A stretch of 64,000 nt of DNA from Desulfobacula sp. GTDB lineage: Bacteria > Desulfobacterota > Desulfobacteria > Desulfobacterales > Desulfobacteraceae. Positions 34,292-42,775 of the stretch are shown in pieces; position 1 is the stretch's first letter; each line of letters begins with the position of its first letter. The stretch spans positions 1 through 64,000 of the forward strand of contig JAMPXP010000004.1 in NCBI GenBank assembly GCA_023701135.1, read 5' to 3'. A program made the position numbers and the translations under genes. The notes under the pieces were generated by a model, which was not told the origin of the DNA, made no database searches, and worked only from the letters and a program-made list of their open reading frames with translations.

Positions 34292-34435
34292 ATGACGAAT
34301 CATAGAAGAGAAGAAAACTATATTGAAAGCGAAGAAGAAAGAGAAGCAGGTCATGTTGATACCAGAGCTGCAAATTTTGAATGCGAAACCTTTGACTCCA
34401 TCGGGTGCGACACCGGAGTTGATGTAGCAGGATAA
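34292..34435 (+). CDS. 47-residue two-cysteine acidic peptide, unknown (possible modified-peptide precursor)
   Basis: A small gene with every signal of real expression: promoter at 34205-34233, AAGGAG before the ATG, and an intrinsic terminator 40 bases after the stop. The N-terminal half is very charged (RREENYIESEEEREAG). The C-terminal half carries two cysteines eight residues apart with Ser, Thr and Asp around them (FECETFDSIGCDTG) and ends in VAG. No signal peptide or membrane segment. An acidic leader plus a short Cys/Ser/Thr core is the look of a ribosomally made, post-translationally modified peptide, but no modifying enzyme is adjacent. I do not recognise a family. Confidence 0.6.
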   Translation: MTNHRREENYIESEEEREAGHVDTRAANFECETFDSIGCDTGVDVAG

Positions 34436-34472
34436 GACCGGCCTTTTAACCTTATTATTTATTTTGCCTCCT

Positions 34473-34517
34473 AAAACAGGCAGTCACCTTACGGCGGCTG
34501 CCTGTTTTATTATTTTT
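34473..34517 (+). terminator. Intrinsic terminator of the small peptide gene
   Basis: AAAACAGGCAG (34473-34483) pairs with CTGCCTGTTTT (34498-34508), followed by a T-rich run. It closes the single-gene transcript of the 47-residue peptide before yqeC. Confidence 0.85.
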
Positions 34518-34626
34518 AAAGCTTGAATTAATCAAAAACTGTGGAATAATTGTTCACGGATTTATAAAGATCGAACAATCAAATGGATGAACCCGGACAA
34601 GGACCTGAGATTTTTTATTTCATACT

Positions 34627-35409
34627 ATGGCCCCTTCACTGATCAACAGCCTGTGTTCAACCCCTGAGGGCCTCATCTCTATTATCGGCGCAGGCGGGAA
34701 AACCAGCCTGATGTTCTGCCTGGCAAAGGAAATTTCAAGGGACGGGGGGACGGTATTGACCACCACCACCACCAAAATTTTCTTTCCGGACAAGGCCCTT
34801 TCTCCTGAAACCGTCACGGCCTCCTCGGCCCAAGACCTCATGGAAAAATCCAGGGACGGCCTGAAACGGCATCCCCATTTTTCAGCCGGACGGCATCATG
34901 ACCTGTCCTCCGGCAAGCTGGAAGGCTTTTCCCCGGATATCATCGACGCCCTGTGGCGGGCCGGACTTTTTGACTGGGTTTTGGTGGAGGCCGACGGGTC
35001 CCGGCAAAAACCCCTGAAGGCCACGGATGTTCACGAACCGGTCATCCCTTCGTCAACCACCTGCCTTGTCCTGGTGGCCGGGCTGGACAGCCTGGGACTT
35101 CCCCTGGATGAGGCCCATGTCCACCGGGCCTCCATTTTTTCAAAAAATACGGGCCTGGGCCTGGGGCAAATCGTGACTGAGGCTGCCATGGCAACCTCCA
35201 TTGCCCTGGAATTGCAAAAGGCCGCCGGGTTCTGCACGGCCCTGGATCAGGTCCTTGTTCTCAACAAAGCCGACACCCCCGGCAGAATCGAATCCGGCCT
35301 TCGTATTGCCGGACTTCTCAAGGCCAATCCCGGCCTGACCCGGGTCCTCATCACCTCCCTCAGGGACGGGCCCTGCATCAAAAAAACAATTCTTCCGAAT
35401 CACCCATAG
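34627..35409 (+). CDS. yqeC: YqeC-type selenium/molybdenum cofactor protein
   Basis: 260 residues with an N-terminal P-loop (ISIIGAGGKTSLMFCLAKE) and a TTTTTKIFFP segment typical of YqeC. The family is associated with selenium-dependent molybdenum hydroxylases; the biochemical step is not settled. First of a three-gene set with xdhC and mocA-like genes (13 and -4 base spacings). No ribosome binding site is obvious close to the ATG. Confidence 0.85.
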   Translation: MAPSLINSLCSTPEGLISIIGAGGKTSLMFCLAKEISRDGGTVLTTTTTKIFFPDKALSPETVTASSAQDLMEKSRDGLKRHPHFSAGRHHDLSSGKLEGFSPDIIDALWRAGLFDWVLVEADGSRQKPLKATDVHEPVIPSSTTCLVLVAGLDSLGLPLDEAHVHRASIFSKNTGLGLGQIVTEAAMATSIALELQKAAGFCTALDQVLVLNKADTPGRIESGLRIAGLLKANPGLTRVLITSLRDGPCIKKTILPNHP

Positions 35410-35422
35410 AAAAGGAATTTCC

Positions 35423-36487
35423 ATGAAAAAAAACATATACCAGACGGCCTGTGAATTGCTCCTGTCGGGGCAGCGGATCATTCTTGCCAAAACCATCCGG
35501 CGTTCCGGGTCAACCCCCAGGGACGTGGGCTCCATGTGCATCATCACGGAAACCGGGGAACTTTTCGGAACCGTTGGCGGCGGCCTCCTGGAATACCAGG
35601 TCCAGACCCGGGCCGGGGAGCTGTTCAAGGAAAAAATGTCCTGCCTCTATCCCTTCCGCCTGACGGGCCGGGGAGCGGCCGAGGCCGGCATGATCTGCGG
35701 CGGCGAGGTGGATCTGTATCTGGACCCGCTTTTCCCGGAAAACCAGGAAACCCTGGCCCTCTTCCAGGCCCTTGCCGCTGAGATGACAGCCAACCGGACG
35801 GTGCGGCTCGTAACCCGCATTCAAGACAAGGCCCCGGCCCTTGAAACCGTGACAAGGATGCTGGTCAGGGAGGATGGAACCGTCATGGGAGGCATGGCCG
35901 GTCTTGCCCCTGAAGATTTACCGGATATGGGCAAGGCCTCTTTTGAGCTGGTTTCCCCTGATCCGGCAAAGCCCGGCTTTTTTGTGGAAAAGATCCGGCT
36001 GAACCCCAGGGTCTTTCTCTTCGGGGCAGGCCATGTCTCGGTTTTTGTGGCGCAACTGGCAAGGCTGGTGGGCTTTGACCTGACCGTCATCGATGACCGG
36101 CCCGAGTTTGCAAGCCCTGAACGGTTCCCCGAGGCCGACGACCTCATTGTCTCGGATTTCAGACAGGTGTTCGACACCCTGGATATTTCCAAAAACGCCT
36201 ATATCCTCATCATCACCCGGGGTCACCTTCACGACAAGACGGTTCTTGAAAAAGCCCTTTCCACCCCTGCCGCCTATATCGGCATGATCGGCAGCGTCCG
36301 GAAAAGGAACCTGATTTATAAGGATCTCATGGATGAAGGGATTCCAAAGGAACGGCTTGAGTCGGTATATTCCCCCGTGGGCCTGGACATCCATGCCGAA
36401 ACCCCGGAGGAGATCGCCGTCTCCATTGTGGCGGAACTGATCAAGGCCAGGAATCCCGGAAAAAAATCCAGGAGCCTCCTTTCGTGA
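35423..36487 (+). CDS. xdhC: XdhC/CoxI-family molybdenum hydroxylase maturation protein
   Basis: 354 residues. N-terminal XdhC_CoxI domain (RRSGSTPRDVGSMCIITETG, LFGTVGGGLLEYQVQ) and a C-terminal Rossmann domain (VFLFGAGHVSVFVAQLARLVG, TVIDDRPEFASPERFP). XdhC binds molybdenum cofactor and supports its sulfuration and insertion into xanthine dehydrogenase-type enzymes. AAGGAA lies upstream of the ATG. No such hydroxylase is within the window. Confidence 0.9.
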   Translation: MKKNIYQTACELLLSGQRIILAKTIRRSGSTPRDVGSMCIITETGELFGTVGGGLLEYQVQTRAGELFKEKMSCLYPFRLTGRGAAEAGMICGGEVDLYLDPLFPENQETLALFQALAAEMTANRTVRLVTRIQDKAPALETVTRMLVREDGTVMGGMAGLAPEDLPDMGKASFELVSPDPAKPGFFVEKIRLNPRVFLFGAGHVSVFVAQLARLVGFDLTVIDDRPEFASPERFPEADDLIVSDFRQVFDTLDISKNAYILIITRGHLHDKTVLEKALSTPAAYIGMIGSVRKRNLIYKDLMDEGIPKERLESVYSPVGLDIHAETPEEIAVSIVAELIKARNPGKKSRSLLS

Positions 36488-37143
36488 TGGCTCCGGGCAT
36501 CACGGTTTCGGACATGGGGGCTCCGGACATGACGGCTCCTACAAAAAGGATTGCCGGCGTCCTCCTTGCCGCGGGCACGGCCAGCCGCCTGGGGAAAACC
36601 AAACAGCTCCTGCCCTTCCGGGGCTCCACCCTCCTGGGCCGGGTCATGGAGAATGCGGCGGCCTCGGACCTGGATGAACTGGTTGTCGTGTTGGGCCATG
36701 ATGCCGACAGGATCATGCAATCCCTTGATTTTTCCGGCATGAAAACCGTCATCAACCCGGATTATTCAAAGGGCCAGGGCACCTCCCTTGCCAAGGGTCT
36801 GGAGGCTGTTTCCCCTTCCTGTGACGGGGTCCTGTTTCTCCTGGCGGACCAGCCCCTGGTCACCCCGGACATGATCAATCGCCTGATCCGGGCCTTTCAG
36901 GATTCCGGGGCCCCCCTTGTCATCCCCTTTTACCGGGGGAGCCGAGGCAACCCGGTCCTAGTTGCCCGGTCCTTGTTTCCAAGACTTTTATCTCTGTCCG
37001 CCGACACCGGGGCCAGGGCCCTCTTTGACGAATACAAGGCCTCCATCCTCCGGGTGGAGGTTGACACCGACGCCGTCCTGGTGGATGTGGACACGGCCCG
37101 GGACTATGAGGCTCTCTTGTCCCGGCCCTTTCCTGAACCCTGA
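36484..37143 (+). CDS. mocA: MocA-like molybdenum cofactor nucleotidyltransferase
   Basis: About 219 residues. Nucleotidyltransferase fold with AGVLLAAGTASRLGKTKQLLP near residue 20 and LLADQPLVTPDMINRLI in the middle, as in MocA, which transfers CMP to molybdopterin. The start is uncertain (GTG 36484, ATG 36487 or ATG 36529), because the first 15 codons consist of a near-repeated GGCTCCGG(G/A)CAT unit and may not be translated. Overlaps the xdhC stop by 4 bases if started at 36484. Confidence 0.85.
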   Translation: MMAPGITVSDMGAPDMTAPTKRIAGVLLAAGTASRLGKTKQLLPFRGSTLLGRVMENAAASDLDELVVVLGHDADRIMQSLDFSGMKTVINPDYSKGQGTSLAKGLEAVSPSCDGVLFLLADQPLVTPDMINRLIRAFQDSGAPLVIPFYRGSRGNPVLVARSLFPRLLSLSADTGARALFDEYKASILRVEVDTDAVLVDVDTARDYEALLSRPFPEP

Positions 37144-37220
37144 TAACACATTAAAATAATACAAAAAAAGATTCCCTTCTCCGGTTTTTAATGCTATAAG
37201 GGTTTAGTTTTTTTTAACCG

Positions 37221-37247
37221 CCACAGGATGTATTCCTGTGGTTTTTT
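37221..37247 (+). terminator. Intrinsic terminator after the yqeC-xdhC-mocA operon
   Basis: CCACAGGA (37221-37228) pairs with TCCTGTGG (37234-37241), followed by six T. It lies 27 bases before the ABC-F start codon, so it might also act as an attenuator for that gene. Confidence 0.8.
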
Positions 37248-37273
37248 ATTGATTCAATGAAGGAAAGCAGCAC

Positions 37274-38899
37274 ATGATTTGGGCAAACGATATCACCCTG
37301 GCCTACGGCAAACGGATTCTGTTTAAAAACGTCAATATTAAATTCGCACCGGGAAACTGCTATGGGCTCATCGGAGCCAACGGCGCGGGAAAATCCACCT
37401 TTCTGAAAATCCTTGCCAGGGATATGGAGGCCGATTCCGGTGAAGTCCTGGTGGGCCCCGAGGAAAGAATCGCCGTCCTTAGGCAGGACCATTTTGCCTT
37501 TGATGAGGAAACCGTCATGGACACGGTCATCATGGGCCATGAACGATTGTACCGGGTCATGCGGCAACGGGATGAAATCTATGCCAAGCCGGATTTCTCC
37601 GAAGAAGACGGTATCCGGTCCGGCGCCCTTGAGATCGAATTTGCCGAGATGAACGGCTATGAGGCCGAGGCGGAAGCCTCCGTCCTCCTGAACAGTCTCG
37701 GCATTTCCGAAGAAAAACTCCATCTTCGGATGAAGGAACTGGACGGCGGGGAAAAGGTCCGGGTCCTCCTGGCCCAGGCCCTGTTCGGAAACCCTGATGT
37801 CCTGCTCCTGGATGAGCCCACCAACAACCTGGACATCAAATCCATTGCCTGGCTTGAGGACTTCCTCGGAAGATTCCAGAACACCGTCATCGTGGTGTCC
37901 CATGACCGGCATTTCATGAACCAGGTCTGCACCCATATTGCCGACATCGATTTCAGCAAGATCTCCGTCTATGTGGGAAATTACGATTTCTGGTACCAGG
38001 CCAGCCAGTTGAACCTGAAGCAAAAATTATCGGAAAACAAAAAGGTGACGGAAAGGGCCAATGAACTCAAGGCCTTTATCCAGAGGTTCAGTTCCAATGC
38101 CTCTAAATCCAAGCAGGCCACTTCCCGAAAAAAACTCCTGGAAAAGCTGACCATCGAGGATATCCCCGTTTCCACCAGGCGGTACCCCTTTATCTCCTTT
38201 AAGCCGGAACGGCCCTGCGGCAATGTCATCCTGGAGGTCAAAAACCTGTCCAAGACCATTGACGGTGAAAAACTGCTGAACGATATCAGTTTTACGGTGA
38301 ACGCCAAGGATAAGATCGCCTTTGTGGGCAAGAACAGCCAGGCCAAAACCGCCCTTTTCCAGATCCTTGCGGGCGAAATGGAGCCGGACTCCGGTTCCGT
38401 CACCTTCGGCATCACCATTACCCGGTCCTATTTCCCCAAGGAGCACGGGAGCTTTTTCACCAAGGACCTGAGCCTGATCAACTGGCTCCTGCAATTCGCC
38501 CCTCCCAAGGAAGGGGAAAGCTTTGCCCGGACCTTTCTCGGGCGCATGCTCTTTTCCGGGGATGAGGCCACCAAGAAAATCAATGTGCTCTCCGGCGGTG
38601 AAAGGGTCCGGTGCATGTTATCCAAAATGATGCTGGCCGAATCCAATGTCCTGATCCTGGACGAGCCCACCAACCATCTGGACCTGGAATCCATCACCGC
38701 CCTGAATGAGGGCCTCATCAAATTTCCCGAGATCATCCTCTTTGCCTCCCATGACCATGAATTCGTCAACACCCTGGCCAACCGGATCATTGAAATTACA
38801 CCCGCGGGCATCATGGACCGGCTCATGACCTTTGACGACTATATCGAATTCACAAAGGCCACAGACATCAAACCCGTCATGGCCGGAAAAACAGCCTGA
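37274..38899 (+). CDS. ABC-F family ATPase (YbiT-like)
   Basis: 541 residues, two ABC domains and no membrane segment, with the linker of ribosome-associated ABC-F proteins. First domain: Walker A GANGAGKST, signature LDGGEK, Walker B LLLDEPTNNLD. Second domain: Walker A region VGKNSQAKTAL, in which the last Gly of GxxxxGK(S/T) is Ala; signature LSGGERVRC; Walker B LILDEPTNHLD. The overall pattern, including ITPAGIMDRL near the end, resembles YbiT. It probably modulates translating ribosomes. AAGGAAAGCAG precedes the ATG. Confidence 0.9.
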   Translation: MIWANDITLAYGKRILFKNVNIKFAPGNCYGLIGANGAGKSTFLKILARDMEADSGEVLVGPEERIAVLRQDHFAFDEETVMDTVIMGHERLYRVMRQRDEIYAKPDFSEEDGIRSGALEIEFAEMNGYEAEAEASVLLNSLGISEEKLHLRMKELDGGEKVRVLLAQALFGNPDVLLLDEPTNNLDIKSIAWLEDFLGRFQNTVIVVSHDRHFMNQVCTHIADIDFSKISVYVGNYDFWYQASQLNLKQKLSENKKVTERANELKAFIQRFSSNASKSKQATSRKKLLEKLTIEDIPVSTRRYPFISFKPERPCGNVILEVKNLSKTIDGEKLLNDISFTVNAKDKIAFVGKNSQAKTALFQILAGEMEPDSGSVTFGITITRSYFPKEHGSFFTKDLSLINWLLQFAPPKEGESFARTFLGRMLFSGDEATKKINVLSGGERVRCMLSKMMLAESNVLILDEPTNHLDLESITALNEGLIKFPEIILFASHDHEFVNTLANRIIEITPAGIMDRLMTFDDYIEFTKATDIKPVMAGKTA

Positions 38900-38902
38900 C
38901 GG

Positions 38903-39499
38903 TCAAAGGGGAAACCGGCCGGCAGGAAGCAGAAACGGAGTCACGCTGCTCCTGCCGGAGCTGCGGCGGGGATAGGCCTGCCCCCGGTTTCTGTCTCTAT
39001 CCCGGTCATCATCATATCTCCAATCATCCCGTCTCGGCCTGTCCTCCGGACCGCCGATCATGGCGTCTGCAACTCTTTTCTGCTCATCGGACAAAAGGCT
39101 GTAAAATGCCTGAAAAGGCGGCAAAAGCCGGTTCAGTTGATCTAAACGGATTTCAGTTGCCCGGGCATATACCCTCATCTGCTCCACAAGGGTCGGGGGA
39201 TTCCTGTCTCTTGCTGTTTTTCTGTCAAAAGCATCCGTTTCTTCTGCATTCTGCCGCATCACCAGGACCACATCATACCATAGTTCTCTCTGGGATTCGG
39301 TGATCATCAATTCCTTCTGGAGAAATTTGATCTGATCTTCGGCATGCTCTACAGCGGTGCCTCTCTCCATTCCATAGGATGTGGTTCTGCCGTCGCCCGC
39401 ACCGGCAGAATTTTCACCGGCCATACAGAAGGCAAAAAAAAGCGCCGTCATGGCAATGAGCCGGGGCACCGGAAAATAAAGTGGCTTATTTTGTTTCAT
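38903..39499 (-). CDS. Spy/CpxP-like periplasmic helical protein
   Basis: 198 residues: a signal peptide (LIAMTALFFAFCMAG), a helical region with an LTxxQ-like motif (LMITESQRELWYDVVLVMRQNA and LLSDEQKRVADAMIGG), and a C-terminal tail of Arg/Asp repeats (DDDRDRDRNRG). This resembles the Spy/CpxP chaperone or metal-sensing family, with an unusual basic-acidic tail. Converges on the ABC-F gene with only 3 bases between stops. Confidence 0.7.
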   Translation of the reverse strand: MKQNKPLYFPVPRLIAMTALFFAFCMAGENSAGAGDGRTTSYGMERGTAVEHAEDQIKFLQKELMITESQRELWYDVVLVMRQNAEETDAFDRKTARDRNPPTLVEQMRVYARATEIRLDQLNRLLPPFQAFYSLLSDEQKRVADAMIGGPEDRPRRDDWRYDDDRDRDRNRGQAYPRRSSGRSSVTPFLLPAGRFPL

Positions 39500-39744
39500 G
39501 ATCTTTCTCCATTTAAATCATACGCCCGGATTCGCCGGACCTTCAAGATGTTGATTCAGCAATTTTTGTGCCGGGGTTCTGTTTTTTCCCACTAGTCTAT
39601 CCCTTTTCAGATCCTATGAACAGCTTCATTTAAATTCATCCCTCAGACTGTTCGAATCCGAAACAGTGCTTAATTTCTTGATATTAACCTGTGAAATGCG
39701 GGCATGACCTCGGGAAAAGAGGCCATCCGAAAGTGAGGGCTGCC
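39500..39744. other. Divergent promoter region, Spy-like gene and selO
   Basis: 245 bases between opposite starts. It includes the imperfect palindrome CTGTT-CGAATCCGA-AACAG at about 39650-39668, a possible operator. No gene seen. Confidence 0.35.
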
Positions 39745-41397
39745 ATGCTGATGAAAGCGGAAACCGATTCCCATACCGTTCATGATATAAAATTTGACAA
39801 CCGGTTTGTCCGGGACCTGCCCGGAGATCCAAACCCTGAAAACAACCGCCGCCAGGTCCTTGGGGCGGCCTGGTCCAGGGTCGCGCCGAAAAAAGTGTCT
39901 TCACCGGCGCTTATTGCCTATTCACGGGAGGTTAGCGACATCCTCGGGTTCACCCGGGCCTTCTGCGAATCCCCGGCCTTTCCAAAGGTCTTTTCCGGAA
40001 ATCTTCTCCTGCCGGGCATGGACCCCCACGCGGCCTGCTACGGGGGCCACCAGTTTGGCAACTGGGCGGGCCAGCTCGGGGACGGGCGGGCCATCAACCT
40101 GGGGGAAATTGTAAACAAAGCCTCGGGCCGCTGGGTTTTACAGCTCAAAGGCGCAGGCCCCACACCCTATTCCCGGAATGCCGACGGCCTGGCCGTGCTC
40201 CGGTCCTCCATCCGAGAATTTCTGTGCAGCGAGGCCATGTTTCACCTCGGGGCGCCCACCACCCGGGCCCTGAGCCTTGTCCTCACCGGCGATAAAGTCG
40301 AGCGGGACATGTTCTACGACGGCCGGCCGAAACTGGAGCCCGGCGCCGTGGTCTGCAGGGTGGCCCCCACCTTTACCCGGTTCGGCAATTTCGAGATCTT
40401 TGCCGCCCGAGGGGAAAATGCGCTCCTCAAACAGTTGGCCGATTATACCCTCCGAACGGATTTCCCCCACCTGGGAGACCCCTGCCCCGAGGTTTATGCC
40501 GCCTGGTTTGACGATGTCTGCCGCCTCACCGCCGACATGATCGTCCACTGGATGCGGGTGGGCTTTGTCCATGGGGTCATGAACACGGACAATATGTCCA
40601 TTACCGGGCTCACCCTGGATTACGGCCCCTATGGCTGGCTGGAGGATTACAACCCCGGCTGGACCCCCAACACCACCGATGCCGCAGGCCGGCGCTACTG
40701 CTTCGGGAACCAGCCCGGAATCGCCCAGTGGAATCTGGCCCAACTGGCCAATGCCCTGTATCCCCTCATCGGCAAGGTAGAGCCGCTTCAGGCTGCCGTC
40801 GATTCCTTCGGACCCTATTACCAGGCGGCCTGGCAGGATATGATGGCTCAAAAACTCGGCCTCAGATCCTTTCAGCCTGAAACGGATGCCCCGCTGGTCA
40901 AAGACCTGATCGAGATCCTGACCCTGGCGGAAACCGATATGACCATCTTTTTCCGGAACCTGGCCCAACTGGATACGGACCAAGAGGCGATCCCAAAGAC
41001 AACCCGGGATGGGGAAAGCCTTCCCATAAATATGAAACCCCTGCCCGGGCCCTTAGCGGAGGCCTTCTATGTTCCCTCCCAGATCACGGACGGCTATCTC
41101 CACCGCCTTCATGCCTGGATCGATGCCTATATGCGGCGGCTCAAACAAGACAACCGGCCTTTTGCGGAAAAGCAAAGCCAGATGAACCGGGTCAACCCCA
41201 GATATGTATTCAGAAATTACCTGGCCCAACTGGCCATTGACAAGGCGGAACAGGGGGACTACGCCATGATCCATGACCTGCTGGAGGTCCTGCGGCATCC
41301 CTATGAAGACCAGCCCGGAAAAGAAGCATTTGCGGAAAAGCGGCCGGACTGGGCCCGCAGCAAACCCGGCTGTTCCATGCTGTCATGCAGCTCATGA
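39745..41397 (+). CDS. selO: SelO (YdiU) protein adenylyltransferase
   Basis: About 550 residues from the ATG at 39745 (GAGGG 5 bases upstream); a GTG 54 bases earlier is unlikely. SelO is a pseudokinase-fold enzyme that transfers AMP to proteins. Visible: GGHQFGNWAGQLGDGRAINLG, LQLKGAGPTPYSRNADGLAV, REFLCSEAMFHLGAPTTRAL, MNTDNMSITGLTLDYGPYG and QWNLAQLANAL. The C-terminus ends CSMLSCSS; the Cys there stands where some homologues carry selenocysteine. Somewhat longer than E. coli YdiU. Monocistronic. Confidence 0.93.
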   Translation: MLMKAETDSHTVHDIKFDNRFVRDLPGDPNPENNRRQVLGAAWSRVAPKKVSSPALIAYSREVSDILGFTRAFCESPAFPKVFSGNLLLPGMDPHAACYGGHQFGNWAGQLGDGRAINLGEIVNKASGRWVLQLKGAGPTPYSRNADGLAVLRSSIREFLCSEAMFHLGAPTTRALSLVLTGDKVERDMFYDGRPKLEPGAVVCRVAPTFTRFGNFEIFAARGENALLKQLADYTLRTDFPHLGDPCPEVYAAWFDDVCRLTADMIVHWMRVGFVHGVMNTDNMSITGLTLDYGPYGWLEDYNPGWTPNTTDAAGRRYCFGNQPGIAQWNLAQLANALYPLIGKVEPLQAAVDSFGPYYQAAWQDMMAQKLGLRSFQPETDAPLVKDLIEILTLAETDMTIFFRNLAQLDTDQEAIPKTTRDGESLPINMKPLPGPLAEAFYVPSQITDGYLHRLHAWIDAYMRRLKQDNRPFAEKQSQMNRVNPRYVFRNYLAQLAIDKAEQGDYAMIHDLLEVLRHPYEDQPGKEAFAEKRPDWARSKPGCSMLSCSS

Positions 41398-41417
41398 TAC
41401 ATTTTTTTATTTAACCG

Positions 41418-41444
41418 TTGACTTCGGGGAAAAACCAATATAAA
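41418..41444 (+). promoter_or_regulatory. Possible promoter of the TetR/DUF3795 operon
   Basis: TTGACT (41418-41423) and TATAAA (41439-41444) with a 15-base spacer, shorter than ideal. AACCAATAT and a downstream CCGGTTGGTAT form an interrupted inverted repeat that could be the TetR operator. Confidence 0.35.
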
Positions 41445-41484
41445 TAAAAAAGACCGGTTGGTATATTTTATCCCTGGAGGAGAC

Positions 41485-42081
41485 ATGGGCGGCAAAGGCC
41501 TTGAAACAAAAGAAAGCGTTATTCTCACAGCCCTGGACCTGTTTTCAGTCAAAGGCTATTACCACACCTCCATCCAGGATATTCTGGAAGCCACGGATCT
41601 GACCAAGGGGGGACTCTACGGTCATTTCGAGAGCAAGACCGAAATCTGGGAGCAGGCCTATGAAAAGGCCGTCTCCATCTGGAAGGAAATCGTATTTAAA
41701 GACACCCGGGATATCGGCGACCCCCTGAAAAGGATACAAAAGGCTCTGGACAACGACCTTCGGAATTACCTGGGAGGCGATGTGTTCAAGGGAGGCTGTT
41801 TTTTCCTGAACATGCTGGTCGAACTGTCGGGCCAGTCCGAAACCATGAGCCGCCGGGTCTTAAACGGGATGATGGGCTTTTCAGAGGTGATCCGGGGCTG
41901 GCTGGAAGAGGCCAAGGAAAAGGGCATGATCCGAAAAGACATCGACACCCGGGAAACCGCCCGGTTCATTGTGGTGTCCATCAGCGGATGTTCTGCGCTC
42001 TATGCCTCATCCCGGGACCCCGGCATATGGAAAACAACACTCACCCAACTTCATCAATTTATGGAAGGATTAAAACCATGA
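41485..42081 (+). CDS. TetR-family transcriptional regulator
   Basis: 198 residues from the ATG at 41485 (GGAGGAGAC directly upstream). N-terminal helix-turn-helix (GYYHTSIQDILEATDLTKGGLYGHFESKTEIW), then a ligand domain of the TetR_C_6/YxaF-like kind (GGCFFLNMLVELSGQSETM). The stop overlaps the DUF3795 gene start by 4 bases. A promoter and inverted repeat lie just upstream, so autoregulation is likely. Confidence 0.88.
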   Translation: MGGKGLETKESVILTALDLFSVKGYYHTSIQDILEATDLTKGGLYGHFESKTEIWEQAYEKAVSIWKEIVFKDTRDIGDPLKRIQKALDNDLRNYLGGDVFKGGCFFLNMLVELSGQSETMSRRVLNGMMGFSEVIRGWLEEAKEKGMIRKDIDTRETARFIVVSISGCSALYASSRDPGIWKTTLTQLHQFMEGLKP

Positions 42082-42572
42082 CACCCATTAACCCGGATTT
42101 CATTTCCCCCTGCGGACTTTACTGCGGCGTGTGCGCCATCCGCCTGGCCCATGAAGACAACAATCAAAAGCTCAAGGAAAAACTGCTCAACCTTTACAAA
42201 GGCGGAACCGCCGGCAAAGGCGCCCTTCCCAACAGCGACGGCCTTTCAACGGAGGATATCCGGTGCGGCGGCTGCCTGTCCCAGGACCTGTTCATGCATT
42301 GCCGGCAGTGCGACATCCGGAAATGCACAACCGCCCGGGGCTATGCCGGTTGCCATGAATGCAACGATTTTCCCTGTTCTTATATCGAGAATTTTCCCAT
42401 GGCCGTCGGAAAAAAAGTCATCCTGAGGTCCGTCCCCTTTCGCCGGCAATTCGGCACGGAAAAATGGGTTGAAGCTGAAGAAGCCCGGTACCACTGTCCC
42501 CAGTGCGGGACCAAACTGTTCCGGGGGGCCATGAGATGCAATCAGTGCAGGGCGGAGCTGTCTCTGGACTAG
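42078..42572 (+). CDS. DUF3795 Cys-rich protein with C-terminal zinc ribbon
   Basis: 164 residues from the ATG at 42078 (ATGA overlap with TetR). The DUF3795 part starts ISPCGLYCGVCAIRLAHED and continues RCGGCLSQD, HCRQCDIRKC and GCHECNDFPC: many paired cysteines for metal or Fe-S binding. The last 35 residues add a zinc ribbon (YHCPQCGTKLF and CNQCRAEL). Function unknown. Confidence 0.85.
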   Translation: MTPINPDFISPCGLYCGVCAIRLAHEDNNQKLKEKLLNLYKGGTAGKGALPNSDGLSTEDIRCGGCLSQDLFMHCRQCDIRKCTTARGYAGCHECNDFPCSYIENFPMAVGKKVILRSVPFRRQFGTEKWVEAEEARYHCPQCGTKLFRGAMRCNQCRAELSLD

Positions 42573-42775
42573 AAATTTTCCTTTCAGGTTTCCCTGACCG
42601 CCATGATGGAATCCGTTCAAAATTTATCGCTTGACTTGACCTTCAGATTCCCATAAAGAAATTGAATCAGAGTCAGACCTGTTCAATATGACGGAATTGC
42701 CGGGTTCAATGCGCCCGGTACATATATTCTAATGAGTTTACCTGTAAAGTAACCATTCATGAACAAGGAGGGCCT

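Noticed and set aside
39650-39670. GTTCGAATCC, as in the T-loop of a tRNA
   Set aside because: No acceptor stem, anticodon arm or CCA end can be folded around it; it is part of a short palindrome.
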